A stretch of 64,000 nucleotides of DNA from positions 186,001-250,000 of the forward strand of contig NZ_BJYM01000003.1 in NCBI RefSeq assembly GCF_007991515.1, given 5' to 3'. Below, one piece after another: positions 42,587-52,966 of this stretch (position 1 is its first letter; every line of letters starts with the position of its first letter). Source of the stretch: Oceanobacillus sojae. Its GTDB lineage: Bacteria > Bacillota > Bacilli > Bacillales > Amphibacillaceae. The translations under genes and the position numbers were made by a program. The notes beneath the pieces are model-generated. The model had not been told where the DNA came from. It searched no databases and saw only the letters and a program-made list of their open reading frames with translations.

Positions 42587-45013
42587 ATGGAAGCTAAAAA
42601 AGAAGTCACATTGCCTATTGAAGGGATGACATGTGCAGCCTGTGCAACCCGGATTGAAAAAGGTTTAAAACGGGTAAAAGGGGTTGAAGATGCTAATGTC
42701 AATTTTGCGATTGAAAAATCAACAATTCACTATAATCCGGAACAAACATCAGTAGAAGCGTTTGAGAAGAAAATTGAGCAGCTGGGCTATCATGTTCAGC
42801 ATGAAAAACAGACCTTTGATGTAGCAGGAATGACATGTGCAGCCTGTGCCAACCGGATTGAGAAACGTTTAAATAAAATGGATGGTGTAAGTGAAGCCAA
42901 TGTCAATTTCGCATTGGAGAACGTTGCAGTTGAATATAATGAAAATCAAGTAACTGTGCAGGATATGATGGAGGTTGTCAAAAAGCTTGGCTATGCGCTT
43001 AAACCTCAAGTATCCAAGGAAGAGACAACAAACCGGAAGGAAGAGGAGATTCGTCATCAGACCGGAAAATTTATCTTCTCTGCTATTTTAACACTTCCAT
43101 TATTATGGACGATGGTGACGCATTTTTCCTTTACCTCATTTATTTATTCACCGGATATGCTGATGAATCCATGGGTACAGCTAGCACTGGCAACACCTGT
43201 GCAGTTTATCGCAGGGAAGCAGTTCTATGTAGGAGCTTATAAGGCGCTGAGAAATAAAAGTGCAAATATGGATGTTCTCGTCGCATTGGGAACCTCAGTA
43301 GCCTATCTCTATAGTATTTTTCTCGGAATAGAATGGCAAATAAACGGTGCGGTTGGTATGCCTGAGCTTTACTTTGAGGCTGCTGCGGTGATTATTACGT
43401 TAGTCCTGCTTGGCAAATTATTTGAAGTTCGTGCGAAAGGCCGTACTGGTCAGGCGATAAAAAAATTGCTGGATATGCAGGCAAAAACTGCCCGTGTTAT
43501 CCGTGACGGCGAAGAGTTGGAAATAGCTATTGAAGAAGTAGCTGTCGGCGATCATATTATTGTTCGACCAGGAGAAAAAATACCCGTTGATGGAGCAATT
43601 ATAAAAGGAAAATCAGCTGTTGATGAATCAATGATTACCGGAGAAAGTATTCCCGTTGATAAAAATATCGGAGATACAGCAATTGGCTCAACCATCAATA
43701 AAAATGGCATGCTGACCATCGAAGCAACCAAGATTGGAAAAGATACAGCGCTTGCCCAGATTGTGAAGGTAGTGGAAGAAGCACAGGGGAGCAAGGCTGA
43801 TATTCAGCGTGTAGCAGACCGAGTATCTGGAATCTTTGTTCCTGTTGTTGTCGGGCTGGCTGTCATAACATTCCTTGCCTGGTATATCTTTGTTGCACCG
43901 GGTGATTTACGTGCAGCTTTAGTTCCTGCCATTACCGTTTTGGTTATTGCCTGTCCTTGTGCGCTTGGCTTAGCAACACCGACCTCTGTAATGGCCGGTT
44001 CAGGCAGAGCTGCAGAATTAGGCGTCTTGTTTAAAGGTGGGGAGTATTTAGAAAATACACGATTAATTGAAACAATTGTATTAGATAAAACGGGAACAGT
44101 AACGAAAGGTGAGCCTGGACTGACTGATGTCGTTCCTCAAGGCGATGTTACAGAGGAAGACTTATTAAGAATGGCAGCCTCCGCTGAGAAGCATTCAGAG
44201 CATCCGCTTGCTGAAGCAATTGTTAAAGGTGCAGAAGAACAAAATATTTCATTAATCGAAACAACAGATTTTCAATCTATACCCGGCGCTGGTATTCAAG
44301 TGACCTGGGAGGGAGAACCTCTCTTTATCGGAACAAGAAAATTAATGAAACAGCAAAATATTGATATCAGTATTATGGAAGAAAAAATGATAGAAATGGA
44401 AGCTGACGGAAAGACAGCAATGCTCGTTGGTTTTCAAGGAATGCTTATAGGAATGATTGCTGTTGCTGATACTGTAAAAGAAACTTCGAAGGCAGCTATT
44501 GAGCGTTTGCATGAACAAGGACTGGAAGTGATTTTGCTTACGGGAGATAATGAACGGACAGCGCAGGCGATTGCGAAAGAAGTCGGAGTAGATCGTGTTA
44601 TTGCAGAAGTCTTACCAGAGCAAAAAGCAGATGAAATCAAACGGCTCCAGCAGGAAGGTAAAAAAGTTGCTATGGTAGGTGACGGCATTAATGATGCTCC
44701 TGCCTTAGCCATTGCAGATATTGGAATGGCGATTGGTACAGGAACAGATGTAGCGATAGAGGCAGCCGATGTAACGCTGATGCGCGGCGATTTACACAGT
44801 GTAGCTGACAGTATTGAGCTGAGTGCTAAAACGATGCGGAACATTAAACAAAATCTATTTTTCGCCTTTGCCTATAATTCTGCCTCCATTCCAATTGCTG
44901 CGATTGGATTATTGGCTCCTTGGGTTGCCGGCGCAGCGATGGCATGCAGCTCTGTATCTGTTGTTCTTAACGCTTTAAGACTGCAACGCTTGAAGCTGAA
45001 AAGGGAGGTATAA
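42587..45013 (+). CDS. copA: Copper-exporting P1B-type ATPase CopA
   Basis: The 808-residue pump has two N-terminal HMA domains (both GMTCAAC), eight membrane helices, the copper-transport motif CPC in [12 protein letters not shown], phosphorylation site DKTGT, the SEHPL motif and the GDGIND hinge. It exports Cu(I) across the inner membrane. The ATG at 42587 follows GGGAGG; three extra codons upstream were rejected. A small membrane-protein gene starts 4 bases after the stop. Confidence 0.96.
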   Translation: MEAKKEVTLPIEGMTCAACATRIEKGLKRVKGVEDANVNFAIEKSTIHYNPEQTSVEAFEKKIEQLGYHVQHEKQTFDVAGMTCAACANRIEKRLNKMDGVSEANVNFALENVAVEYNENQVTVQDMMEVVKKLGYALKPQVSKEETTNRKEEEIRHQTGKFIFSAILTLPLLWTMVTHFSFTSFIYSPDMLMNPWVQLALATPVQFIAGKQFYVGAYKALRNKSANMDVLVALGTSVAYLYSIFLGIEWQINGAVGMPELYFEAAAVIITLVLLGKLFEVRAKGRTGQAIKKLLDMQAKTARVIRDGEELEIAIEEVAVGDHIIVRPGEKIPVDGAIIKGKSAVDESMITGESIPVDKNIGDTAIGSTINKNGMLTIEATKIGKDTALAQIVKVVEEAQGSKADIQRVADRVSGIFVPVVVGLAVITFLAWYIFVAPGDLRAALVPAITVLVIACPCALGLATPTSVMAGSGRAAELGVLFKGGEYLENTRLIETIVLDKTGTVTKGEPGLTDVVPQGDVTEEDLLRMAASAEKHSEHPLAEAIVKGAEEQNISLIETTDFQSIPGAGIQVTWEGEPLFIGTRKLMKQQNIDISIMEEKMIEMEADGKTAMLVGFQGMLIGMIAVADTVKETSKAAIERLHEQGLEVILLTGDNERTAQAIAKEVGVDRVIAEVLPEQKADEIKRLQQEGKKVAMVGDGINDAPALAIADIGMAIGTGTDVAIEAADVTLMRGDLHSVADSIELSAKTMRNIKQNLFFAFAYNSASIPIAAIGLLAPWVAGAAMACSSVSVVLNALRLQRLKLKREV

Positions 45014-45016
45014 TCC

Positions 45017-45184
45017 ATGTCGATAAAAAAATGGGCGAGTATCGGGATTATCTATGTATGTGTTGTTGTTATTGCATACGGGACGATTGCAGGAAAGAAT
45101 CCATTTGAAAGTAAGGATATAGAGCCTCATGATCATGCGGCAGTGCAAATCTTAGAAGTGAACCAGGGTGATTATTTCATATAG
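45017..45184 (+). CDS. Small membrane protein encoded directly after copA
   Basis: This 55-residue frame starts 4 bases after the copA stop, with GGGAGG within the copA 3' end, so it is translationally linked. It has a cationic N-terminus, one membrane helix (about residues 8-25) and an exposed tail containing PHDHAAVQ, a histidine/aspartate pair that could bind metal. It is too short for most gene callers. I do not recognise the family; a copper-related accessory role is inferred from position only. Confidence 0.7.
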   Translation: MSIKKWASIGIIYVCVVVIAYGTIAGKNPFESKDIEPHDHAAVQILEVNQGDYFI

Positions 45185-45191
45185 AAATAGG

Positions 45192-45229
45192 AAATAGCCG
45201 GTATTCTCTCGTCAGAATACCGGCTATTT
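45192..45229. terminator. Bidirectional terminator after the copA operon
   Basis: AAATAGCCGGTATTCT (45192-45207) pairs perfectly with AGAATACCGGCTATTT (45214-45229); T-runs follow on both strands, serving the convergent SDR gene too. Confidence 0.9.
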
Positions 45230-45240
45230 TTGCAGGATGC

Positions 45241-46107
45241 TTAAGACGATGTCCAGCTTCCTCCATTAATATGGATAGCTTGTCCAGTCATATAAGAAGC
45301 TTCTTTGGAGGCAAGCATCACATAAGGCCAGGCATGCTCTGAAGGCTGTCCAGGCCGTCCCATTAAGGAATCCTGTCCAAATTTCTCAACCTCAGCTTCA
45401 TCAAATGAAGATGGGATTAACGGAGTCCAGACAGGTCCAGGAGCAACCGTGTTTGCCCGGATGCCTTTTTTAGCAAGGCTTTGCGCGATACTTCTTGTGA
45501 ATGAGGTAATCGCCCCTTTTGTTGCAGAATAATCCATTAATGTGGCATGCCCCTTATACGAATTAATAGAAGAAGTACTAATGATGGAATCTCCCTCACT
45601 CATATGGGGAACAGCTGCTTTTGTCAGATAGAACTGTGAAAAGAAATTCACACGGAATACTTCTTCAAACTGTTCAGAAGGAATATCCTCTACATTCTCC
45701 TGAACAAATTGGATAGCAGCATTATTAACCAGAATATTGATACCGCCAAATGCTTGTACGGTTTTTTCGACTAAATCAATACAATGGGATTCTTTTTTTA
45801 TATCTCCAGGGAGAAGAAGGCATTGAACTCCTTCAGCTTCCACAGATTTCTTCGTATCCTCCGCATCTTCATGCTCGTCCAAATAGGAGATTGCTACGTT
45901 TGCTCCTTCTTTTGCGTATAAAATGGCTACAGCCCGGCCAATACCGCTGTCACCGCCAGTAATCAACGCATTTTTCCCTCGTAATTTATCCGTTCCTTGA
46001 TAATCATATGGCTGATGCGGGAGCGGATTCATTTTTGATTCGAGTCCCGGCTGTTTGTCTTGTTTCTGTCTAGGAGTACCATTCTTCTGTATCTCTGTTG
46101 GTTCCAT
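45241..46107 (-). CDS. Short-chain dehydrogenase, general-stress YdaD/YhxD group
   Basis: The 288-residue SDR has a hydrophilic N-terminal extension (about 40 residues), the NAD(P) motif ITGGDSGIGRA, NNAA, and the catalytic Ser with Tyr-x3-Lys (YSATK). The extension and ending HINGGSW are typical of YdaD/YhxD-type stress proteins. The ATG at 46107 follows GGAGGAACACATTA; the longer reading was rejected. Substrate unknown. Confidence 0.87.
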   Translation of the reverse strand: MEPTEIQKNGTPRQKQDKQPGLESKMNPLPHQPYDYQGTDKLRGKNALITGGDSGIGRAVAILYAKEGANVAISYLDEHEDAEDTKKSVEAEGVQCLLLPGDIKKESHCIDLVEKTVQAFGGINILVNNAAIQFVQENVEDIPSEQFEEVFRVNFFSQFYLTKAAVPHMSEGDSIISTSSINSYKGHATLMDYSATKGAITSFTRSIAQSLAKKGIRANTVAPGPVWTPLIPSSFDEAEVEKFGQDSLMGRPGQPSEHAWPYVMLASKEASYMTGQAIHINGGSWTSS

Positions 46108-46381
46108 TAATGTGTTCCTCCTTTTATTCATTTTCTCATGTACTTAGCAACATTTTTCCACGTATTGGTGTTTTATAAACATTTTTATTGGAAAAGAAGT
46201 GAAAGCAAATGCTTCGAATTCGAACCATGCGGATAAAAAAGATGAACTTTTCCCTCTATTTGTATGCTTCTTGTTTTTTTCAGTGCAATTTAGGGAAAGG
46301 ATTTTTAAGAGCCACACTGATAGATACTCAGACAATAAGATTATTCTCCTCATAACAAGGTTAAGGAGTTGAACGAAGGAT

Positions 46382-46822
46382 ATGAAATCATCTTGGAAGA
46401 AAATAAAAAGACAGTTAACACTACCTTTTTTTACACCGACAATTGACAGCTTTATCACATTAGGGTTTGCGATTGCCGGTGCTATTGCGGGGAGTTTTAT
46501 GCGGGGGATTATCCCTTTGTGGCAGCTGTTGCTGTATGCTGTTATTTTCTTAATCATTATCACGCCGATTCTTAGAAATATAGGAAATAAATGGAGGGAG
46601 AAAAAAGGAATTGAAGAAAAGGATTTGAAGCCTAATAAGCTGGTAGATCGCGTCGTGCTCAATGTTCTTCTTGGTTTTTCGATTGTTTGTTTTGTGATCG
46701 CGCTGATTATAAATTTATTAGCGGAATCTTTTAACTGGGCATGGTTAGGTTTTCATGTGGTTGTTATTTTAGTTGTTTATTTTGCCCGCTTTATACATTT
46801 CAAACGGCTGGAAAAGAGCTGA
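46382..46822 (+). CDS. Membrane protein of unknown function
   Basis: The 146-residue protein has an amphipathic N-terminus and four predicted membrane helices in two pairs (about 22-40, 47-62, 95-113, 118-135) with a charged cytoplasmic loop between. I do not recognise the family. It stands alone and is followed by a small terminator. Confidence 0.6.
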   Translation: MKSSWKKIKRQLTLPFFTPTIDSFITLGFAIAGAIAGSFMRGIIPLWQLLLYAVIFLIIITPILRNIGNKWREKKGIEEKDLKPNKLVDRVVLNVLLGFSIVCFVIALIINLLAESFNWAWLGFHVVVILVVYFARFIHFKRLEKS

Positions 46823-46895
46823 TTATCAATTATTGTTATAGGTTCGTGTTGATGGGTGCTTATTTTCGCACTTTCAGGGACTACTGTCTTATAAT

Positions 46896-46930
46896 AAGTA
46901 CTTTCTTTTCTGTTAAGAGAGTGCTTTTTT
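46896..46930 (+). terminator. Terminator after the 146-residue membrane protein gene
   Basis: AAGTACTTTC pairs with GAGAGTGCTT (two G-U or mismatched pairs) and ends in TTTTTT. The rest of the gap to 47111 is A/T-rich with no gene I can support. Confidence 0.6.
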
Positions 46931-47111
46931 ATAAATTAAATACTCTTTATAAGAGGATATCCCGTATTAATAATGTATGTCCTGTAAAGTGCTGCAAAAT
47001 GAGACGTAAGAAAGAATCAGGCAAAATAATTCTATAAATGTGAAATGTTATGTTCTATATTTGTGGAATAAATGATACGATAAAGTTAATAAAATACAAA
47101 GGAGTGATAAC

Positions 47112-48155
47112 ATGGATGTTTTGCAATTAACAAGCAGAGAAAGGGAGAGCTATGGGATCCAATTGACTTATTCTATATTATGGGAGTGTGCTTTAGGAAT
47201 CGCAGCAATAACAAACATAAGATTGCTGGATACGTTGGAGAAGCCAAAAGAATATTGGATACAGACAAGAGAATCTGTTTCAGCAGAGTTATCGGAGGAA
47301 TTGGAGTATGTTGAACAAAATAATACATGGAAGGCATTGCTCCAAATACTCCACCAGCAGGAATTTTCCAGTCTGGATGCATTTCAGCAATATGTACAGC
47401 ATTTAACAGATATAGAATTGAAATTTATTTGTCTGCCATTTGTTGGAAATCAGCATCAGGCAGATCGTGAGCAGGCTGCGCAAGGGGAGAAAAAAGCAAT
47501 CAAAGAGCTGATGCGCATTACGAATAATAATCCCTTTTTTCCTGCCTATATTGAATTTATCAGCAGTTGTGAAGCAGAGTCTTTAAAAAAGCATCTGATA
47601 AAGGTCATGAACAGCTGGTACCAAGAAATAGTGAGAAAGAGTGAGCAGGAAACAAAGGTCATTTTGGAAAAGGATTATCAGTCAAAGAAAGAGAAGCAGC
47701 AGAAAGTATCTTCGGAGGAATTAGTGCAATGGGCTACCGGCGGAGTTACCTACACACCTGAACCAAGTGTACATACCGTCTTGTTAATCCCTCAATATAT
47801 TTATCGTCCGTGGAATATTGAGGCTGATATTGAGGGAACAAAAGTATTTTATTATCCTGTTTCCAATGAAAGTGTGTCTCCAAGTGACCGTTATATGCCA
47901 GATTATTTTTTGGTTCAAAAATATAAGGCATTGGGTGATGAGGTGCGTCTGAAAATGGTTAAAATGCTGTTTGAGCATCCCAGGACATTACAGGATATGA
48001 CGGAAAAACTGGATATAGGGAAGTCAACCATCCATCATCATTTGAAAATATTAAGAGCAGCGAAATTAGTAGAGATAATTGATTCAAAGTATTGCTTAAA
48101 AAATAATGTATTTACTCTGTTAGCAAAGGAATTTGACTGGTATCTGGAAAAATGA
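47112..48155 (+). CDS. ArsR-like winged-helix regulator with long N-terminal domain
   Basis: The 347-residue protein has an N-terminal helical domain of about 270 residues, in the style of DUF5937, and a C-terminal ArsR-type winged helix (YKALGDEVRLKMVKMLF then KSTIHHHLKILRAAKLVE). No metal-binding cysteine pattern is visible. It precedes an MFS exporter gene after 13 bases, so it likely regulates that gene in response to a drug or metabolite. Confidence 0.78.
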   Translation: MDVLQLTSRERESYGIQLTYSILWECALGIAAITNIRLLDTLEKPKEYWIQTRESVSAELSEELEYVEQNNTWKALLQILHQQEFSSLDAFQQYVQHLTDIELKFICLPFVGNQHQADREQAAQGEKKAIKELMRITNNNPFFPAYIEFISSCEAESLKKHLIKVMNSWYQEIVRKSEQETKVILEKDYQSKKEKQQKVSSEELVQWATGGVTYTPEPSVHTVLLIPQYIYRPWNIEADIEGTKVFYYPVSNESVSPSDRYMPDYFLVQKYKALGDEVRLKMVKMLFEHPRTLQDMTEKLDIGKSTIHHHLKILRAAKLVEIIDSKYCLKNNVFTLLAKEFDWYLEK

Positions 48156-48168
48156 AAGGAGGAAGCGG

Positions 48169-49398
48169 ATGGACACACCGATTTTCAGAAATAGATCTTT
48201 TCTTTCCATATGGATTGGCAATGGGATTTCAGAACTGGGCGGTGCTTTCGGAACCTTTTGCAATTCCATTTTAATCTATCAATTAACAGGCTCGAAACTA
48301 GCATTAGGCAGCATGTGGCTGTTATATTTTATTCCCTCTTTAGTGCTCCAGTTATTTATCGGTCCCTTTATTGACCGGTGGAGCCGAAAATGGATATTGA
48401 TTTTCTGCCAGATAGCAAGAGGTTTTATCTTTCTTGTACCGCTGTTTGCCTTATTGACAGAAACGCTTTTGCCATGGCACATCTACCTGGTGCAGATAAT
48501 TGTTGGATTAATTACCCCGCTCTATGTTCCGGCAAATCAGGCAATAACTCCTTCCATCGTGGCAAAGGGGCAATTGGAAGAAGCAAATGCTTATTTGGAA
48601 GGTACAGCGCGGTTAATGACTTTTACTGCTCCTTTTTTAGGCGGAGTTGTGATTGAGTATGTCGGTGTTATGCCCACAATGGCTTTAGTAAGTACACTGC
48701 TTTTATTAAGCGGTTTCACATTATTTTTTATCCAGGAGACCAGAATCCCGCAAAATAAGAGAGCGTCATGGTTAAAGGAATTTACAGAAGGAATGACTTA
48801 CTTTTTCAAAAAGCGTGTCATTGTCTGGCTGGGGATATTTCTGGGATTTGTCCAGTTTGGTGTTGGTGTGACAATGGTTACCACACTTCCTTACATTACA
48901 GAAGAATTATCGGGAAGCTATGCTGAATACGGCTATTTTATGGCAGGTTTTCCGGTCGGGTTTATTTTAGGTTCAATCCTGGTCGGTAAAATAAAATATA
49001 AAAGTCGCAGAAGATTAATGCTGGGGGCCTTATTTATTGGCGGACTTACCTTTGTTTTCTTATTTATCAACACAAGTGTTATATTAGGAATTTTGGCAGA
49101 AGCAGCAGGAGGAATTGCCATGGCAGTTTTTGGGATACATAATACGACAATCTGTCAAAAAATCATACCTCACCACTTAATGGGAAAAATATTCTCTGTC
49201 CGGTTGTTAATTATCCGGTGTATGATGCCATTAGGTGTATTGGCGGGCGGATTTTTAAGCGAAATATGGGGAGTCCGGCCATTGTATTTATTGATAGGAA
49301 TGGTGATAAGTACAACCTCTTTATTGGGAATACTGCTTCCGTATTTTAAGTTTATGGATGAGGAGATAGAAAAGAAAAAAGAACAGAAGATGGCTTGA
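48169..49398 (+). CDS. MFS transporter, drug-export type
   Basis: The 409-residue protein has about 12 membrane helices and the MFS loop between helices 2 and 3 (GPFIDRWSRKWILI). It resembles macrolide-efflux-like MFS_3 proteins. The ATG at 48169 follows AAAGGAGG; a longer in-frame reading overlaps the regulator gene. It is the second gene of the regulator-exporter pair. Confidence 0.83.
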   Translation: MDTPIFRNRSFLSIWIGNGISELGGAFGTFCNSILIYQLTGSKLALGSMWLLYFIPSLVLQLFIGPFIDRWSRKWILIFCQIARGFIFLVPLFALLTETLLPWHIYLVQIIVGLITPLYVPANQAITPSIVAKGQLEEANAYLEGTARLMTFTAPFLGGVVIEYVGVMPTMALVSTLLLLSGFTLFFIQETRIPQNKRASWLKEFTEGMTYFFKKRVIVWLGIFLGFVQFGVGVTMVTTLPYITEELSGSYAEYGYFMAGFPVGFILGSILVGKIKYKSRRRLMLGALFIGGLTFVFLFINTSVILGILAEAAGGIAMAVFGIHNTTICQKIIPHHLMGKIFSVRLLIIRCMMPLGVLAGGFLSEIWGVRPLYLLIGMVISTTSLLGILLPYFKFMDEEIEKKKEQKMA

Positions 49399-49400
49399 AA

Positions 49401-49440
49401 AAATAAGCTATATGAAATCAGATTTTCATATAGCTTATTT
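49401..49440. terminator. Bidirectional terminator between MFS and acyl-CoA dehydrogenase genes
   Basis: A perfect 17-bp stem, AAATAAGCTATATGAAA and TTTCATATAGCTTATTT, sits between convergent genes with T- and A-rich flanks. Confidence 0.88.
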
Positions 49441-49505
49441 TCATTAAAAGTGCTTCATTTATTATCATTCGTTTAATACCTTCAAAAACGCGACAATCAA
49501 AGGCC

Positions 49506-50657
49506 TTACAGCTCCCGTATCGACTTATCGGCTAACTGCATGATCGTCATATCATCCATTGGCGGATTATGCAGACCGGCCCGGACATCGCGGTAATAGC
49601 GTTCAAAATTATTTCTCAGCTTAAGGCTTTGTGCGCCGACAACACGCATGGCAAGATCTACACCTTGCACGGCTTTATTGGTGACAGACAGCTTCACAGC
49701 TCCTAATTCAGGGCCCATGCTATTTCTAATTTCTTCATCACTATTATCCCACTTTTCAGCAACTGCATGAAGAAAGTATTGTGATTCCAGCAAAAGAAGC
49801 TCCAGGTCACCAAGTTTTTGTTTCACATTAGGCAGTTCCGAAATAGTTCCCTTGATGCTGTTAGGTGAATAGCTTGTTGCAAAGGCAACTGCATCCTTCT
49901 GGGCAGCCTGCGCGATACCGAGATAGCATGCTGGAATATGCAATAACCAGCCTGTTGTTTTTCTTTTCTGATTCGATGTAATTTCAACAAGATCCTCTTT
50001 ATCTAAACGAACCTCTTCTAAAACGAGATCATGACTGCCAGAACCGCGCATTGCGATAGAATCCCATGTTTCTTCCACATTGACACCTTCCAAATCATGC
50101 TTTACAAGGAAATTACCAACATCATCCGTTCCGTCAATAGACGCACTGACCACAAAATAAGTTAAGATTGGTGACAATGTCGTAAAGGTTTTCCGTCCGG
50201 TAATTATCCAGCCGCCATCTGTTTTTACTGCTGTTGTTTCCGGCTTCCCGCCGCGGGTTGGACTACCTGTTGCCGGTTCGGTTGCGGCATTGTTTAATAA
50301 TGCACCATTTTCGATAACGTCCTTGATAACCTTTGTATAAACATTTTCGCTCCAAGGCCTGCTTTCGCCTAAATGCTTCATAATCCCCATATGCCAGCCG
50401 ATAGACAATGCAGTTGAGCCGTCTGCCTGAGCGATGATCTGCTGATAGGTAAGCAATTCATCAAGTGAAATACCAGCGCCGCCATCCTCTTTTGGCACAG
50501 TGAGTGCAGGGTAGCCGATTTCTTGCAGGTCTTTAAAGTTTTCATAAGGAAAAGCACCGTCTGGAAGCTGACGGACACGTTCTCCAAAGGGTTTAATTGT
50601 TTTGGATAAAAGTTGGATTCGCTCTTCTTTTGTTTGTAAGTCTACTAAACTACTCAT
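49506..50657 (-). CDS. Acyl-CoA dehydrogenase family protein (YdbM-like)
   Basis: The 383-residue flavoprotein has the three-domain acyl-CoA dehydrogenase layout: N-terminal helices with GYPALTVPKEDGGAG, a middle beta domain (TEPATGSPTRGG, GRKTFTT) and a C-terminal helical domain. The classical catalytic Glu motif is not obvious near the C-terminus. It is close to B. subtilis YdbM and the DszC/SfnB-like group, some members of which are FMN-dependent sulfur-scavenging monooxygenases. AGGAGG precedes the ATG. Confidence 0.83.
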   Translation of the reverse strand: MSSLVDLQTKEERIQLLSKTIKPFGERVRQLPDGAFPYENFKDLQEIGYPALTVPKEDGGAGISLDELLTYQQIIAQADGSTALSIGWHMGIMKHLGESRPWSENVYTKVIKDVIENGALLNNAATEPATGSPTRGGKPETTAVKTDGGWIITGRKTFTTLSPILTYFVVSASIDGTDDVGNFLVKHDLEGVNVEETWDSIAMRGSGSHDLVLEEVRLDKEDLVEITSNQKRKTTGWLLHIPACYLGIAQAAQKDAVAFATSYSPNSIKGTISELPNVKQKLGDLELLLLESQYFLHAVAEKWDNSDEEIRNSMGPELGAVKLSVTNKAVQGVDLAMRVVGAQSLKLRNNFERYYRDVRAGLHNPPMDDMTIMQLADKSIREL

Positions 50658-50834
50658 ACTGTATTCCTCCTTGTAAAAGACAAAGTATGTTAATCAGATT
50701 TGTTTTATTTATATTATTTCATTGTTGGAGAAATAGTTCAATTAACATGTAACGCATTTTTTTGTATAATCTAATGATCGATATACTATAAAATAGGGTA
50801 GACTAGAGTAGAGAGAATGTAAGGAGTGTATACA

Positions 50835-51431
50835 TTGAATCAGGACCTGAATTTAACCCCTTTACCAGAAACTTTTTACCAATATCCCACTTTACAATTA
50901 GCAGAAGAACTGCTTGGGTGCGTTTTAGTAAAGCAAACGGAGGAGGGGACGAGCTCTGGATTTATTGTGGAAACAGAAGCATATCTGGGAAGTGCTGACA
51001 GAGCAGCACATGGATTTGGAAACCGGCGGACAAAAAGAACGGAGATTTTATATGCTAAGGCGGGGATGACATATACCCATCTCATCCATAATCATTGTTT
51101 GATTAATGTCGTCAGCGCGGAGAAGGAAGTACCGGAAAGTGTATTAATCCGGGCAGTAGAGCCTTATACAGGCGTTGATCAGATGCTTGCCCGCCGTCCG
51201 GTGAAAAAATTTCAAAACCTGACAAGCGGCCCAGGCAAACTGTCGCAGGCTTTGGATATTAATATGGGTGATTATGGACGGTCTCTTATGGAGCCGCCGT
51301 TATTTATTGCTGAAGGAAAGAAGCCTGAGAAAATCAGCAGCGGTCCACGGATTGGTATTGATAATTCTGGTGAGGCAAGGGATTATCCATATCGGTTTTG
51401 GGTTGCCGGTAATAAGTTTGTTTCTAAATAA
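50835..51431 (+). CDS. DNA-3-methyladenine glycosylase (MPG/AAG type)
   Basis: The 198-residue enzyme has the MPG fold motifs: AEELLGCVLVK, IVETEAYLGSADRAAHGFG with the catalytic Glu and base-binding residues, and RNA-like GPGKLSQALDI near residue 138. It excises alkylated purines. The start is taken as TTG at 50835, eight bases after AAGGAG; the GTG at 50826 overlaps the ribosome site. Monocistronic with terminator. Confidence 0.88.
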   Translation: MNQDLNLTPLPETFYQYPTLQLAEELLGCVLVKQTEEGTSSGFIVETEAYLGSADRAAHGFGNRRTKRTEILYAKAGMTYTHLIHNHCLINVVSAEKEVPESVLIRAVEPYTGVDQMLARRPVKKFQNLTSGPGKLSQALDINMGDYGRSLMEPPLFIAEGKKPEKISSGPRIGIDNSGEARDYPYRFWVAGNKFVSK

Positions 51432-51439
51432 GACCTGAG

Positions 51440-51476
51440 ATCCTCGTTATCATTTGTTGGATAACGAGGATTTTTT
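51440..51476 (+). terminator. Rho-independent terminator of the glycosylase gene
   Basis: ATCCTCGTTATC (51440-51451) pairs with GATAACGAGGAT (51460-51471), then TTTTT. Confidence 0.9.
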
Positions 51477-51649
51477 CATCTGGAAATGCGAATATTGATT
51501 TGGATAGTTTGAGGAAAATATATACTTACTCTATAATGATACTGAGAATTAAAAACTATATGACAGCTTTGAAATTATAGCTGATTATGTTCATAATAAA
51601 GACAGAATGCAGGGGAAGATATTGTCTAAAAATATGCAGAGGAGCATGA

Positions 51650-52918
51650 ATGATGAAGCAGATAGAGATTGCAGTAACAGGGATGGGAGCTGTCTCTCCA
51701 TTCGGTATGGGGGTATCAACTTTTTGGGATAATTTAATTGCGAATCGTTCTGCAGTAAGGGAAATAACAGATGATAATGTAAGCAAATGGACAAAGGTGG
51801 GTGCGCGCGTGCCTGAATTTGCGGCTGTCGATTTTCTTCCTAAAAAGATAATCAGAAATACTGATTATTTTACCCAACTGGCACTAATTGCAGCAGATGA
51901 AGCATTAAAGGACGCCGGATTGTTCAAAAGTGATGGAGAAACCTTTAGAGATGGTATAGACCGGAATCGCTTTGGAACAGCAATCGGAACAGCATTTGGG
52001 GGCATTCAATCCTTGGAACAGGCTTCTGAAAAATTGACGACGGGACGGGCAAAAAGAGTAGGTCCGCGAATGATCTCCAAATCAATTCCGAATGCAGCAG
52101 CAAGTACCATTTCTATACAGTACGGATTCCGTGGGCCATCTAATACATATGTAACAGCTTGTGCAGCTTCGGCGAATGCTATTGGTGAATCAGCTTACTG
52201 GTTTTTCCGCGATGATGTTGATTATATTCTTGCTGGGGGTGTAGACAGCCTGTGGTCTAATGTTTTTTTATCTGGGTTAGGAGATGCGGGTGCATTGGCA
52301 GTAAAAGGACCGGAGGATTTTTCAACGTGGTCCCGTCCGTTTGATGCTGCCCGGACAGGGATGGTAATGGGAGAAGGAGCAGGTTTATTTGTTCTTGAGC
52401 CGCTAGAGCGTGCCAAAGCAAGGGGAGCACATATCTATGCAACCTTAAAAGGATACGGAGCCTCCAATGATGCTTATCATGATACATCACCGGACCCAGA
52501 AGGAACAAGTGCTGCATTGGCAATCGAGCGGGCGCTCCGTTCAGCACAGCTGGACCCGGCAGATATTGATTATATTAATGCGCATGCAACATCTACACCG
52601 GCTGGTGATATTGCTGAAACTAAGGCATTAAAAATGATATTTAGAGAGAGGCTGGATGATATGCCGGTCAGCTCGATCAAAGGCAGTGTCGGACATCTAT
52701 TGGGAGCTGCCGGAGCGATCGAAAGTATTGCATGCATTAAGGCTATAGAGACAGGAATTTTACCAGCAACACTTCATTCGGAAACACGGGATGAAGAGGC
52801 TCCAAAGGATATTGTTCCAAATACAAGCCGGAAGCAGCAAATTAAGACAGCGATGAGTAACTCCTTTGGCTTCGGTGGTCAAAACGGAATTGTGATTTGG
52901 CAGGCACCGGAGGCTTAA
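51650..52918 (+). CDS. Stand-alone beta-ketoacyl synthase (FabF-like, KAS II)
   Basis: The 422-residue condensing enzyme has the complete Cys-His-His triad: Cys171 in VTACAASANA, His312 in NAHATSTP and His349 in GSVGHLLGAAG. It is of FabF length, but it stands apart from other fatty-acid genes and is followed after 48 bases by an acyl-CoA ligase in the same direction. The housekeeping FabF is normally beside fabH. This suggests a paralog for a dedicated acyl product; the product is unknown. Confidence 0.85.
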   Translation: MMKQIEIAVTGMGAVSPFGMGVSTFWDNLIANRSAVREITDDNVSKWTKVGARVPEFAAVDFLPKKIIRNTDYFTQLALIAADEALKDAGLFKSDGETFRDGIDRNRFGTAIGTAFGGIQSLEQASEKLTTGRAKRVGPRMISKSIPNAAASTISIQYGFRGPSNTYVTACAASANAIGESAYWFFRDDVDYILAGGVDSLWSNVFLSGLGDAGALAVKGPEDFSTWSRPFDAARTGMVMGEGAGLFVLEPLERAKARGAHIYATLKGYGASNDAYHDTSPDPEGTSAALAIERALRSAQLDPADIDYINAHATSTPAGDIAETKALKMIFRERLDDMPVSSIKGSVGHLLGAAGAIESIACIKAIETGILPATLHSETRDEEAPKDIVPNTSRKQQIKTAMSNSFGFGGQNGIVIWQAPEA

Positions 52919-52966
52919 TTTCACGAAGAAAAAAGATGGAATGAATAATGAAATGGAGAGATAACA

